Below are positions 16,173-25,202 of a stretch of 64,000 nt of DNA, piece after piece. Position numbers and translations under genes: made by a program. The stretch spans positions 1 through 64,000 of the forward strand of contig NZ_VYSA01000007.1 in NCBI RefSeq assembly GCF_008710745.1, read 5' to 3'. Every line of letters begins with the position of its first letter. Positions within the stretch are counted from its first letter, which is position 1. The notes beneath the pieces are model-generated. The model did no database searches. It had not been told where the DNA came from and was given only the letters and a program-made list of their open reading frames with translations. Origin of the DNA: Microbacterium rhizomatis (GTDB lineage Bacteria > Actinomycetota > Actinomycetes > Actinomycetales > Microbacteriaceae).

Positions 16173-16185
16173 GGGGGGGGGGGGG
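16173..16185. repeat. Run of 13 G in the 5' leader of the oxidoreductase
   Basis: Thirteen consecutive G on the plus strand (C on the coding strand), just upstream of the ribosome site of the 15162-16157 gene. Such a run is slippery and could change length, or could be a read error. Confidence 0.7.
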
Positions 16186-16406
16186 CTCACTCGCCACGTG
16201 CGTGAGCGAGTGCACTCAACTATGAGTGTACTCACTATATCTGTGAAGGGGTGCCGATAGTCGCATGTGTCGCGGTACGGCGCATGCACGGTGGTGACCG
16301 CCCGGCGTCGTCGTTACTGTCCAGCGCAGCGCGGCCGCGATGGACAGCGTGTGGCTGACTCACTGAGAAGGGCGAGCAGTCGGGGCGCGAAGAATGGCTG
16401 TCTAGA

Positions 16407-17018
16407 TCAGCGGGTGAGCAGGGCTGTCTGTTTGCGGATGTCGGCGATGATCGCCTCGACGCTGAGCTCGGTGTTCACGCTCGCGGCCATGGCGAGGAAC
16501 ATGATCGCTGACACCGTGCGGGCCAGCGTCCCTGCCTGAGTCGGCGTCGTGCCGGGTTCCGACAAGAAGGCCCGTGCCATCGCCGCCTCGGCATCCGTCA
16601 CGATTCTCAGCGCCTCGGCGTGATGGGGTTCGGTGGGGTCGCCGAACACCATCTCCCGCAGGTAGGTGCGTCCGTTGTCGATTTGCGCGCGGTTACATTC
16701 CACAATCGGCCCGACGATGGCGAGCACAGCATCGAGTGGCGACGATTCCGCATCTGCCGCCGCCACCCCCCGCCGGAGTGCGTCGGAGTAGTGCGAGTTC
16801 TGCACCATCAGCAGGAGCTCAGCCTTGGTCCTCGCGTAGAGAAACAGGGTCCCGGAGCCGATGTCAGCTCGATCCGCGATCTGCTGAGTCGTCACTTCAT
16901 CTACACCGTGTTCGGCGAACAGCTCGCTGGCCGCGGCGAGGATGCGCTCGAGCTTCTCGCGCTTGTTCCGCTCACGGCGACCCGTGGGAACCGGCACGGC
17001 AGGAGACGAACTGACCAT
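16407..17018 (-). CDS. TetR-family regulator
   Basis: 203 residues from ATG 17018 (GGAGGAGAGTG before it; a GTG one codon earlier is less likely). The HTH is LERILAAASELFAEHGVDEV then TTQQIADRADIGSGTLFLY. The C-terminal ligand domain is unremarkable. It lies between the quinone oxidoreductase and the divergent SDR pair and probably represses one or both. Effector unknown. Confidence 0.88.
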   Translation of the reverse strand: MVSSSPAVPVPTGRRERNKREKLERILAAASELFAEHGVDEVTTQQIADRADIGSGTLFLYARTKAELLLMVQNSHYSDALRRGVAAADAESSPLDAVLAIVGPIVECNRAQIDNGRTYLREMVFGDPTEPHHAEALRIVTDAEAAMARAFLSEPGTTPTQAGTLARTVSAIMFLAMAASVNTELSVEAIIADIRKQTALLTR

Positions 17019-17242
17019 CACTCTCCTCCCGGGAATAGAATCCGATCATACTCAGTTCCGAGCGTAGTCATCAATGTTCGAACCAGGAGCGCTGCACGGC
17101 AGGGAACGCGCACGTTCACCACGGCGGGGCTGACTCACGACCGCTATGTGCTCGCCTTCGGGTGTGCTGGCCAGCTGGTCGGCACCGGGATTGCCCCCTC
17201 ATTCTCTTATCCGCCACACAGACAAAAAGCGGAAACGCAACC

Positions 17243-17956
17243 ATGACCTCACTCAGCGGTGCTGTCGTCCTCATTACCGGCGCGAACGGCGGGATCGGCA
17301 CCCAGTTCGTTCACGAAGCCCTGGCACGCGGGGCGGCGAAGGTCTATGCCACCGCCAGGTCGCCCCGCACCTGGGCTGACTCGCGCGTGGTCCCGCTCGC
17401 CCTGGACGTCACCGACCCCGCCTCCATCCGTGCTGCGGTCGAGGCGGCACGGGACGTGACTGTCCTCATCAACAACGCCGGCGCATCACCGAGCACGCCG
17501 GGAATCCTTTCGCACACCGACGAAGAGATCCGTGCCAACGTCGAGACGAACTTCCTCGGCCCTCTGTTCCTTGCACGCGCCTTCGCGCCGGTGCTGTCAG
17601 CTAAGCGTGACACGGCGCTCATCGACATCCATTCAGCACTGAGTTGGTTCGCTGTGGGTGGGGTCTACAGCGCCACGAAGGCAGCACTGTGGTCAGCGAC
17701 CAACTCGTTGCGCATCGAACTCGCCCCGGCGGGCGTACAGGTCGTCGGGGTGCACGTCGGATACGTCGACACGGCAATGGCCGCGCACTCGAAGGACCCG
17801 AAGCTCGACCCCGCGGTTCTGGTGCGTGCAGTGTTCGATGCGACCGAAGCCGGAGACTACGAGGTGCTCGCCGATGACACATCGGTGCACCTGAAGGCTG
17901 CGCTAAGCGGCCCGCTCGAAGATCTCTACCCCCAGCTGGTCCGATCCGGCGAATAA
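17243..17956 (+). CDS. Short-chain dehydrogenase (tandem copy 1)
   Basis: 237 residues from ATG 17243. Classical SDR: cofactor motif TGANGGIG (residues ~12-19), DVTDPAS, NNAG near 80, catalytic Ser in DIHSALSW, and YSATK with Tyr and Lys. It would oxidise or reduce an alcohol or ketone with NAD(P)(H). Its neighbour at 18044 is a clear paralogue (shared KVYATARSP, LINNAG and FGP/LGP-L-LARAFAPVL). A divergent TetR gene lies upstream. Confidence 0.88.
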   Translation: MTSLSGAVVLITGANGGIGTQFVHEALARGAAKVYATARSPRTWADSRVVPLALDVTDPASIRAAVEAARDVTVLINNAGASPSTPGILSHTDEEIRANVETNFLGPLFLARAFAPVLSAKRDTALIDIHSALSWFAVGGVYSATKAALWSATNSLRIELAPAGVQVVGVHVGYVDTAMAAHSKDPKLDPAVLVRAVFDATEAGDYEVLADDTSVHLKAALSGPLEDLYPQLVRSGE

Positions 17957-18043
17957 TCTGACCGTGCCACGGTGATGATCGCTCCCGACGAGGGTTTCAT
18001 CGTCTCCCACACACTCGGACTGCCCGAAGACAGGACCTCCGAA

Positions 18044-18748
18044 ATGCCGACACTTGATGAAGCCACCGTGCTTGTGACCGGCGCGAACGGGGGCATCGGC
18101 CGGCACTTCGTGCACCAGGCGCTCGCACGCGGGTCCCTGAAGGTCTATGCCACCGCACGGTCCCCGATCGAGTGGAATGATCCGCGCATCGTTCCACTTG
18201 CTCTCGACGTCACCGATTCCGATTCGATCCGTCGAGTAGTGAGCGCGGCATCCGACATCACGGTCCTCATCAACAACGCGGGAACGAATCCTGAAACAGC
18301 CAGTCTGCTGGAGGTGTCCGAGACGAACCTGCGGGCGAACATGGAGACGAACTTCTTCGGCCCGGTGCTGCTCGCGCGTGCGTTCGCTCCCGTGCTTACT
18401 CGAGCTACCGGCTCAGCGCTCATCGACGTTCACTCCATCGCGAGCTGGTACGCGTACGGCGGCGCATACAGCGCCTCGAAGGCGGCGATGTGGTCGGCCA
18501 CCAACTCGCTCCGTCTAGAACTCGCTCCGCAGGGCGTGCACGTGATCGGCGTGCACATGAGCTACGTCGACACGCCCATGGCCGCTCACGCGTCCGGACC
18601 CAAGCTCACGCCAGCAGACCTGGTCACGCAGGTGTACAACGCTGTCGAGGCAGGGCAGTTCGAGGTGGTGGCCGACGACGTGACTGGTCACGTTAAGGCA
18701 TCGCTTGCCGGACCGATCGAGTCGCTGTACCCGGAGCTTCGCAGCTGA
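18044..18748 (+). CDS. Short-chain dehydrogenase (tandem copy 2)
   Basis: 234 residues from ATG 18044; upstream in-frame codons lack a better site. Motifs: TGANGGIG, LINNAGTN, catalytic Ser in DVHSIASW, YSASK. It is a paralogue of the gene 87 bp upstream with the same length and layout, so the pair arose by tandem duplication. Differences are spread over the whole length, suggesting an old event and perhaps different substrates. Confidence 0.88.
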   Translation: MPTLDEATVLVTGANGGIGRHFVHQALARGSLKVYATARSPIEWNDPRIVPLALDVTDSDSIRRVVSAASDITVLINNAGTNPETASLLEVSETNLRANMETNFFGPVLLARAFAPVLTRATGSALIDVHSIASWYAYGGAYSASKAAMWSATNSLRLELAPQGVHVIGVHMSYVDTPMAAHASGPKLTPADLVTQVYNAVEAGQFEVVADDVTGHVKASLAGPIESLYPELRS

Positions 18749-18830
18749 GGGAGGGCGAGGCATCGTCGCTGGGAGGGGGACGGGACGCGAACCGCACCGC
18801 ACCTGCGGGGACGCGCTGCCGCGCGGGGGA

Positions 18831-19805
18831 TTAGGAGATCTGCACGACGGTGCGTCCTCGGACGTGTCCTTTGAGAATGGCGTCGGCCGCCTCAAAGGTG
18901 TCGTCCAGTCCGATGGTGGTAGTGAGCGCGTCCAGCGCGTTTAGGTCCAGTTCGTCAGCGAGCATCGCCCAAGCGCGCTCTCGGAGCTCGCGTGGCGCGT
19001 CCACCGAGTTCGCCCCGTGCAGGGTGATGCCGCGAAGAATGAACGGCAGCACGGTGACGGGCAGGTCGATGCCTTGCGCCATGCCATTGCTGACAACGGT
19101 TCCGCCATAGCGGGTCTGTGCCAGAACGTTGGCGAGCGTGTGTGATCCGATCGAGTCCACAGCCCCGCCCCACTGTTCCGACTGGAGCGGCCGGTTGATC
19201 GGTTCGGAGAATTGCGCACGATCCACGACTTCGCTCGCGCCGAGGGCAGTTAGGAATACTCCCTGTTCCGCGGCGCGGCCGGTCGAAGCCACCACACGGT
19301 AGCCGCGGCGGGCCAGAAGGTTGATCGCCACGGACCCCACGCCACCTGCCGCTCCCGTCACCAGCACGTCTCCGCTGTTGGGAACCACGCCATGATCGGC
19401 GAGGGCGAGAACGGCGATCGCTGCGGTGAATCCGGCGGTCCCTATCGCCGCTGCCCGGGACAGTGAAATCTCTTCGGGGATATGCACCAGAGATTGCGAT
19501 GAGACGCGTGCACGCTCCGCGTAGCCTCCGTCGATGGTCTCGCCCGCGCCCGCCCCATTCAGAGTCACCCGGTCTCCGACGGCGAAGCGGTTCGATGAGG
19601 ACTCAGCGACCGTGCCGACAACATCGATGCCGAGCGTTACCGGCCATCGTCGGACGATACCGGCGCCGGTCAGAGCCATCGCGTCCTTGAAGTTCACGCT
19701 GGAATACGACACGTCTATGAGCACGTCCCCCGCGCCCGGCTCCGGCTCATCCTTTTCTGTGAGACGGGCGGGCTGGTTCTCGGTGTGAGCGACGATGGCG
19801 CGCAT
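18831..19805 (-). CDS. AcuI/YhdH-type quinone (acrylyl-CoA) reductase
   Basis: 324 residues from ATG 19805. A zinc-less medium-chain reductase of the YhdH/AcuI branch, recognised by SYSSVNFKDAMALTG (residues ~30-45), LGIDVVGTV and the Rossmann motif GAAGGVGSVAINLLARRGY. Family members reduce acrylyl-CoA or quinones with NADPH. It is the last gene of a minus-strand set with GMC oxidoreductase and hydrolase (11 nt after the GMC stop), so an enone or acrylyl-type intermediate is possible. Confidence 0.82.
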   Translation of the reverse strand: MRAIVAHTENQPARLTEKDEPEPGAGDVLIDVSYSSVNFKDAMALTGAGIVRRWPVTLGIDVVGTVAESSSNRFAVGDRVTLNGAGAGETIDGGYAERARVSSQSLVHIPEEISLSRAAAIGTAGFTAAIAVLALADHGVVPNSGDVLVTGAAGGVGSVAINLLARRGYRVVASTGRAAEQGVFLTALGASEVVDRAQFSEPINRPLQSEQWGGAVDSIGSHTLANVLAQTRYGGTVVSNGMAQGIDLPVTVLPFILRGITLHGANSVDAPRELRERAWAMLADELDLNALDALTTTIGLDDTFEAADAILKGHVRGRTVVQIS

Positions 19806-19816
19806 TCGCAGCTCTC

Positions 19817-21433
19817 CTATCTTTCGTGGGCGGGGACATGGGACATCGCGTGCTCCGCGAGAGCGGTGATGGTCAGCGCAGGGTTGACGCCCGGGTTTGC
19901 TGGCAGCGCTGCAGCGTCGCAGACGATCATGTTTCGGTAGCCGAACACGCGCTGCCGATGATCGATCACCCCGGTTGACGGGTCCGCGCCGATGACAGCG
20001 CCGCCGAGCATATGCGCGGTCTGCGGGATGTTGAAGAACGCTTCGAAGATGCTGCTCTGGGCCACCCCACCGTTTTGCTCCGCCACCCACGCCGCCACCC
20101 GGTGTCCTATTTCCAGATAGGTGGGGGCGGGGCGGGTGGGGTCAACGGCGCTGGTCAGGCGGAAACCGCCTCCCCGCCGTTTCTTGGCGGCCAGGCGGAG
20201 CGCGTTGTCGCGTGGTTGCATCACGAGGATTTGCAGCGTGCGGGTGCTCCAGCCGCTCTGTGGTCGAATCGCCCACAGTTTTCGCGGTTGCCGCAGGGCG
20301 TTTCCGATCCAGCGGGCAATTCGCTGCGGCTGGTTTCCCGGACCGGTGAGCAGGGTGAAAAGTCGCTGCTGTGCATCAGCGTTCGGCCCGAGGGTGAGGA
20401 ACTCGATCTGTGCATCCTGGTCGAGGATCACCCGACTGCTGGCGGTGACGTCGCGCCACGTGTCGATGTCCTCGGGGAAGAGAACGCTCAGCACGGTCTC
20501 GCTATTGGTGCGCACCAGATGACCGAGCCGGTCGCTCACGCGTGACAGCGACCCACGGTGTTTGCAGTCGGCAAGGAGTTCATTGGTGCCGATGGCACCA
20601 GCGGCGAACACAACACCGTTGGTGGTGAACGTGGACCGGACCCCGTTACGTCCCGCGCTTCGCGCTTCCGTGGTGATCTTGTATCCGTCGCCGCCGTCGA
20701 GCGCACCCAGGGGCACCACATCGACGACTTCCTGCTCGGCGATGACACGCGCACCGCCCTTCTCGGCGAACCAGAGATAGTTCTTAGTGAGACGATTCGC
20801 CGCCCCGGTGCGGCAGCCGATCATGCATTCGCCGCAGCGACGGCAGCCGGTGCGGTCGGGTCCCTCTCCGCCGAAATAGGGGTCCGGTACGGTCTTGCCA
20901 GGCTCGCCGAAGAACACACCGGTAGGGGACAGGGAGTACGAGTCGGGCGTACCGAACTGGTGCGCTACCTTCTTCGTCAACGCCATCGTGGCTGACTCCC
21001 ATGGTGCCGTCCTCACTCCCAGCATTCGCTCCGCGGCGGCGTAGTGCGGGCTGAGCGTGCGCGCCCAGGAGCCGAGCCGGCGCCACTGCGGGTCGTCGTA
21101 GAACGCCTCCCGGGCGCGGAAGAGAACACCGCCGTACATGAGGCTTCCGCCTCCGACACCGGTCTGCGCCGCACTGACGACATGCTTGAACAGGGTGGGT
21201 CGCATGATTCCGTAGCGCCCTTTGGAGGGATTCCACGTGTATCGCTCCCGGTCGGAGGCGGAACGGGGCAGCTGATCGTCTTCGTATCGTCGTCCTCGCT
21301 CGAAGACTGCGACCCGGTAGCCCTTCTCTGTCAGGCGGAGCGCTGCGACACTGCCGCCGAAACCGGAACCGATGACTACCCAGTCGAAGTCGCTGGTGTG
21401 TGTCTGGGCGGGCTCCGCGGCATTGGTGGGCAT
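19817..21433 (-). CDS. GMC-family FAD oxidoreductase
   Basis: 538 residues from ATG 21433. FAD motif VIGSGFGGSVAALRLTEKGY at residues ~20-39, then GVGGGSLMYGGV and a Cys cluster CRRCGECMIGCRTGA. The C-terminal GMC signature has the active-site His in AHMLGGAVIG and ends with NPGVNPALTITALAEHAM. This is the cholesterol-oxidase-like branch, oxidising alcohols or sterols with FAD; the Cys cluster could bind metal or iron-sulfur, but that is unproven. The start lies 4 nt after the hydrolase stop, so coupled translation is likely. Confidence 0.85.
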   Translation of the reverse strand: MPTNAAEPAQTHTSDFDWVVIGSGFGGSVAALRLTEKGYRVAVFERGRRYEDDQLPRSASDRERYTWNPSKGRYGIMRPTLFKHVVSAAQTGVGGGSLMYGGVLFRAREAFYDDPQWRRLGSWARTLSPHYAAAERMLGVRTAPWESATMALTKKVAHQFGTPDSYSLSPTGVFFGEPGKTVPDPYFGGEGPDRTGCRRCGECMIGCRTGAANRLTKNYLWFAEKGGARVIAEQEVVDVVPLGALDGGDGYKITTEARSAGRNGVRSTFTTNGVVFAAGAIGTNELLADCKHRGSLSRVSDRLGHLVRTNSETVLSVLFPEDIDTWRDVTASSRVILDQDAQIEFLTLGPNADAQQRLFTLLTGPGNQPQRIARWIGNALRQPRKLWAIRPQSGWSTRTLQILVMQPRDNALRLAAKKRRGGGFRLTSAVDPTRPAPTYLEIGHRVAAWVAEQNGGVAQSSIFEAFFNIPQTAHMLGGAVIGADPSTGVIDHRQRVFGYRNMIVCDAAALPANPGVNPALTITALAEHAMSHVPAHER

Positions 21434-21437
21434 GAGG

Positions 21438-22364
21438 TCAGCGCGACTCGATCGGGAGCGTGGAGCGGACCCACTCGCCGATCTGTGAGATTGCCTGGTC
21501 GGTTTCGGGCACTCTTCCGGCCGCCCAGACGTAGGAGTGCTGGCCGCCTTCGACCGGCAGTGCCTCGGTGACCACGTCTGCGGCTTCGAGGCGCTCGGCA
21601 AGTTCGGCGTCCTCGCCGGCGAGGACTTCGTAGGTGCCCCAGGAGACCAGAGTGGGGGGCAGGGCGGACAGGTCGGCACGGTTCAGGTTGATTCGCGCGT
21701 CGTCCGCGTCGATCTGCGTGCCACCGATCCAGGCGTCGCGGAAGAACTCGAGCACGGTGCGGCTCAGCAGCTTGTCGGTGGCCGCATTCGCCTCGATGGC
21801 CGCGTTCGTGATCGTTAGGTCAGCCCATGGTGAGATGGACACGATCGCACCGGGGAGTGCCTTTCCGGTGTCCCGCAACCGCAATGCAACTGCGATCGCG
21901 AGAAACCCGCCGACAGAGTGACCGATAGTGATGATGTTCGACGGTGCGTATCCCTCGGCTACCAGCCAGTCAAACGCCGCCTCGACATCGTCCAGCTGAG
22001 CGGGGTACTTGTGCTCGGGTGCCCGGCGGAAATCGACGACGAGCGCCGGCACTCCCACGGCCGAGGCGATGTGGCCGGCGAGTTTGCGGTCCACAGCGGC
22101 CGATGTTGTCACGCTTCCTCCAGCGTGAGCGTGGAGCAGCACGAACGAAGTGTCAGCACGTTCGGGCTGTACCCATAGTGCGGGCACTCCGTTCGCGTTC
22201 ACGTCGCGGTATGTGACCTTTTCCGGTTCGGTGGCGGCATGGTGAAGCCGTTCGGACAGAGCACGGAGCACATCGATCTCTGACGGGGTGTCTGCGCTGG
22301 CGGCGAGGAACTGCTCGAACTGGAGCGCTTCTGCGCTGAGCTGTGGGGCGGGTGCGGATGACAT
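21438..22364 (-). CDS. HSL-type alpha/beta hydrolase
   Basis: 308 residues from ATG 22364 (AGAGAGGTGGCTCCC before it; GTG 22373 possible). The hormone-sensitive-lipase branch usually has an HGGG oxyanion motif; here it is LLHAHAGGSV. The nucleophile elbow is IGHSVGGF, acid in the EVLAGEDAE region, and His in EGGQHSYVW. It probably hydrolyses a short-chain ester and passes the alcohol to the GMC enzyme encoded 4 nt downstream. An operator-like site is 107 bp upstream. Confidence 0.85.
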   Translation of the reverse strand: MSSAPAPQLSAEALQFEQFLAASADTPSEIDVLRALSERLHHAATEPEKVTYRDVNANGVPALWVQPERADTSFVLLHAHAGGSVTTSAAVDRKLAGHIASAVGVPALVVDFRRAPEHKYPAQLDDVEAAFDWLVAEGYAPSNIITIGHSVGGFLAIAVALRLRDTGKALPGAIVSISPWADLTITNAAIEANAATDKLLSRTVLEFFRDAWIGGTQIDADDARINLNRADLSALPPTLVSWGTYEVLAGEDAELAERLEAADVVTEALPVEGGQHSYVWAAGRVPETDQAISQIGEWVRSTLPIESR

Positions 22365-22464
22365 GGGAGCCACCTCTCTGTGACGGGTCGCGACTTTCGC
22401 GACGGTGGTGCGACCCTACGGACGCTGAGTACAGAAAATCAACTGAGCAAGGGGGGGTGGGCGA

Positions 22465-23748
22465 TCAAAGCCCAACTTTGGTTGGTGCCGGCGCCGTGTC
22501 AACGCGTCGGCTCACCGGGCTGCCGTCCAGACGGTAGGTGTAGCGACCGAACCCGAGGAAGCACCCCACGCCTGCCCCGACGAGGCAGACCAGGACCACC
22601 ATCGGTACGTCGTATCCGCCGGTCGCGACGTACAGCTGTCCGATCAAGAAGATGCCGATCGCGCCGCCGATGGTGAGCATGAAAAACACCAGACCGCCCA
22701 CTCGGGAGTAGGCGCTGAGGGGGAAGAATCGGCTGACGATGTAGGACGCGACGTCTCTCTCTGCCCCGAAGGCCACTCCGACCAGGACCGCGCCCAGAAG
22801 GGACAGCGGCAGTGTCGTGGCCGTGAACAGCAGTACTGTCCCAACCCCGCCGAGAACGAAGAGGACGGCGGCAATACCGGGGGCGTAGAGCCGGTCCAGC
22901 AGGAACCCGACGACACCGTGAACGAGCAAGGAGCTCACTGCCAGAGATGACAGCATCAGCGCGGCCGTCTCGGGGGAGTAGCCATGTCCGGCCGCGATGG
23001 GGAACACCTGGCTGAGCAGACCGAACAGTGCCGTTGACACCAGCAAGATCCCGCCCATCAGGAGCCAGAACTGTCGCTGGCTGGTCAAAGGCCGGATGCT
23101 GGAGGTGCCCGCTCCGTCGCCGCCGTCCGAGCGTCGCATTGCAGTTCCGGCTGGCAACCGGGTCACGAACGCGTACACCGCCGGGGGAATGACCACGCAT
23201 AGGACGCCGACCGCGATGTACACGGAACGCCACCCGTAGGTCGTCTCGATCGCCGTGGCGATCGGAGGCATGAGGATGGTGCCCAGGGCGGACCCGACGG
23301 CCAGAAGTCCGAGGGCAAGCCCGCGTCGGTCGGAGAACCATGCGGTCACGACGGTGACATGGGCTACAGGCGTTGATGCCCCCGCGACAGCTCCCAGGAG
23401 GATGCAGAGGAAGTACCAGTACCCCACGCTGCCGTTCGCGCTGGCCAGCAGGATCACTGCACCCCCGAACGCCAAGGAGACGGGCACGGTGGGGATCCGG
23501 GGCCCGTAGCGGGAAACCAGGATGCCGATCGCGAAGGCGCTCACGCCCGCCGCCACCGTGGCAAACGACGCCCCGTTGGTGAAATCAGCAAGCGTCTATC
23601 CGAACTCGTCAATCATGGGCACGGCGGCGACGTTGAACAGCACATTCAACGTCCCAGCCCCGAAGATGAGCGCCAGCATGGCGGTGAAGACCAGCCACCG
23701 GCGGTTCGGAGTCCGGCGGGCAGCAGGCGTTGGCGGAGTCGCAATCAT
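22465..23748 (-). pseudogene. MFS transporter interrupted by an in-frame amber codon
   Basis: A continuous frame of 428 codons from ATG 23748 encodes a 12-helix MFS protein of the monocarboxylate/OFA-like type (RYGPRIPTVPVSLAFGG, AWFSDRRGLALGLL), but codon 51 is TAG (23596-23598) in helix 1-2: EFG-stop-TLADF. Everything else is intact, so either the gene is freshly inactivated, the stop is read through, or a base call is wrong (CAG would give Gln). If intact it would import or export the substrate of the adjacent catabolic genes. A CCAAAGTTGG-type site lies 125 bp upstream. Confidence 0.75.
22471..22487. promoter_or_regulatory. CCAAAGTTGG-type site 1
   Basis: CCCAACTTTGGTTGGTG; in the opposite direction to sites 23873 and 27184. 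It lies ~107 bp upstream of the hydrolase gene and overlaps the last codons of the MFS gene. Probable binding site of a shared regulator. Confidence 0.5.
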
Positions 23749-23872
23749 GGTGTGGAGACCTCTCTGTCTCTTGCGATGGTGGTAGCTGGAACTCGCTGCC
23801 CGATCGTCTTCACCGACGGTGGGGTGGGAGCTGGTGGATATCCAACAGCCGGGAGCCGATACTCGCCCACCT

Positions 23873-23888
23873 ACCAAAGTTGGGGCGC
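23873..23888. promoter_or_regulatory. CCAAAGTTGG-type site 2
   Basis: ACCAAAGTTGGGGCGC, ~125 bp upstream of the interrupted MFS gene. Shares ACCAAAGTTGGGGC with site 3. Confidence 0.5.
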
Positions 23889-24079
23889 GAACTTGCCCGC
23901 ACGCATGGCGCTGGACCACCACCCACACCCAAGCGCCGCGGGCCACCGCCGAATCGCCCCCGGGCGACGTGGTCGGGGGCCCATTCCTCAACGTGGACGT
24001 GGACAGGGACAGGGACGTGACCCTGACGGGACGCACTCCGATGACCGGTATGCGGTAGGCGCCCAGCATAAAGAAGGAG

Positions 24080-25015
24080 CACTTGTCCGGTAGTACCGTG
24101 AACGCGCCTGGGTCGGGACGGAGTGCTGCATCTGCTCAGCGATGGTGGTTGCGATCGCATCACGGTCAAATGCGACCACGAACACGCACCGGTCGTGGCC
24201 GAGGAAGGTCCGAAGGCGCTCGAGGGTGGCCACCATGTCCTTTTTCCCGCACCGATCCAGATCGTCGATGAAGATCACATAGCGGCGCTTGGAGTCGGTG
24301 TTATGGAGTTTGTCGAACAGGACGCTGAACTGTGCGACGTGACTGGGGGTGGACCTGGAGACGGTCACCGTCGACACTTCCAGCAGACCCGCGATGACGA
24401 CGAGCAGGAATGTGGAGCTCGCCGCAAACCCGGACCACGCTACGACGTTCTTCCCCCACTGGCTATGAAGTCCGCCACGGGCTCGAACAGGTGTCCGATC
24501 ACTGTCCAGCCGAGCGGGAGGAGAAGGAACAGTGTTACCAGCAGCAGCGCACCGAAACCGGCCACCCGCCACCCGCCGTGGTCACCTCTGTACACGTTGC
24601 GAACGGGAGCGTGACTTTCGTTGCGGCCTCGAACAGTTGATCGGAGATCATGTCATCGGGGTTTGGATATCGGACGCGCGAGTTCGCTGAGGAAATTTGT
24701 GCGGAACCCTTCGCCGGCGTTCTTCCATGCGTCGAAGGTGATGTGGCGGGCTTTGGGGTCGATGACCTTCAGCTCTTCCTTGAGCAATTCGTTGAAGCTG
24801 CTCTTTCCCGCGCCCCACGGGCCGAACAGGGCGATGTTCACCTTGCCGTTCGCTGATTTCGCGAGCTCAGCGACCTTCCGGGCAATGACCCGGTGATGGA
24901 GGAGGTCCTGGCTGTCGGCGATCGGGTTCTTCCCGGCACCGCGAAGCGACTCGTCTGGTACCTAGTCGTCCGATGCCAGTTCCCCGCGGTCCGCAGCAGT
25001 GTCCGGAGTGCTCAT
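24080..25015 (-). pseudogene. Decayed KAP-family P-loop NTPase
   Basis: Pieces of one KAP NTPase are spread over several frames. From ATG 25015 the frame meets TAG at 24962-24964, then continues with ALFGPWGAGKSSFNELL (Walker A) to a stop at 24653. Hydrophobic segments follow in other frames (GFGALLLVTLFLLLPLGWTV; FAASSTFLLVVIAGLLEV). The Walker B region YVIFIDDLDRCGKKDMVATL and the FVVAFDRDAIA sensor strand lie near 24150-24300; the C-terminus is missing. KAP NTPases are membrane-associated ATPases, some linked to phage exclusion. This one cannot be functional as read. Confidence 0.7.
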
Positions 25016-25202
25016 CTGTTCAGCTGACGCGTTCCCGTTGTGGACCCCAAGCGCAGCCACCTCCCCCTTATGACCGTACTGGGCATCCCGATGCTCCCCA
25101 CACGTCGACACCTGTCTTGTGTCGCCATCCCGAAAGGCAGGGCCACTGTGCTCGCCGATGAGGAACCGGGCGCGGGCTCCCATGCAGCGGTAGAGACTCG
25201 GG

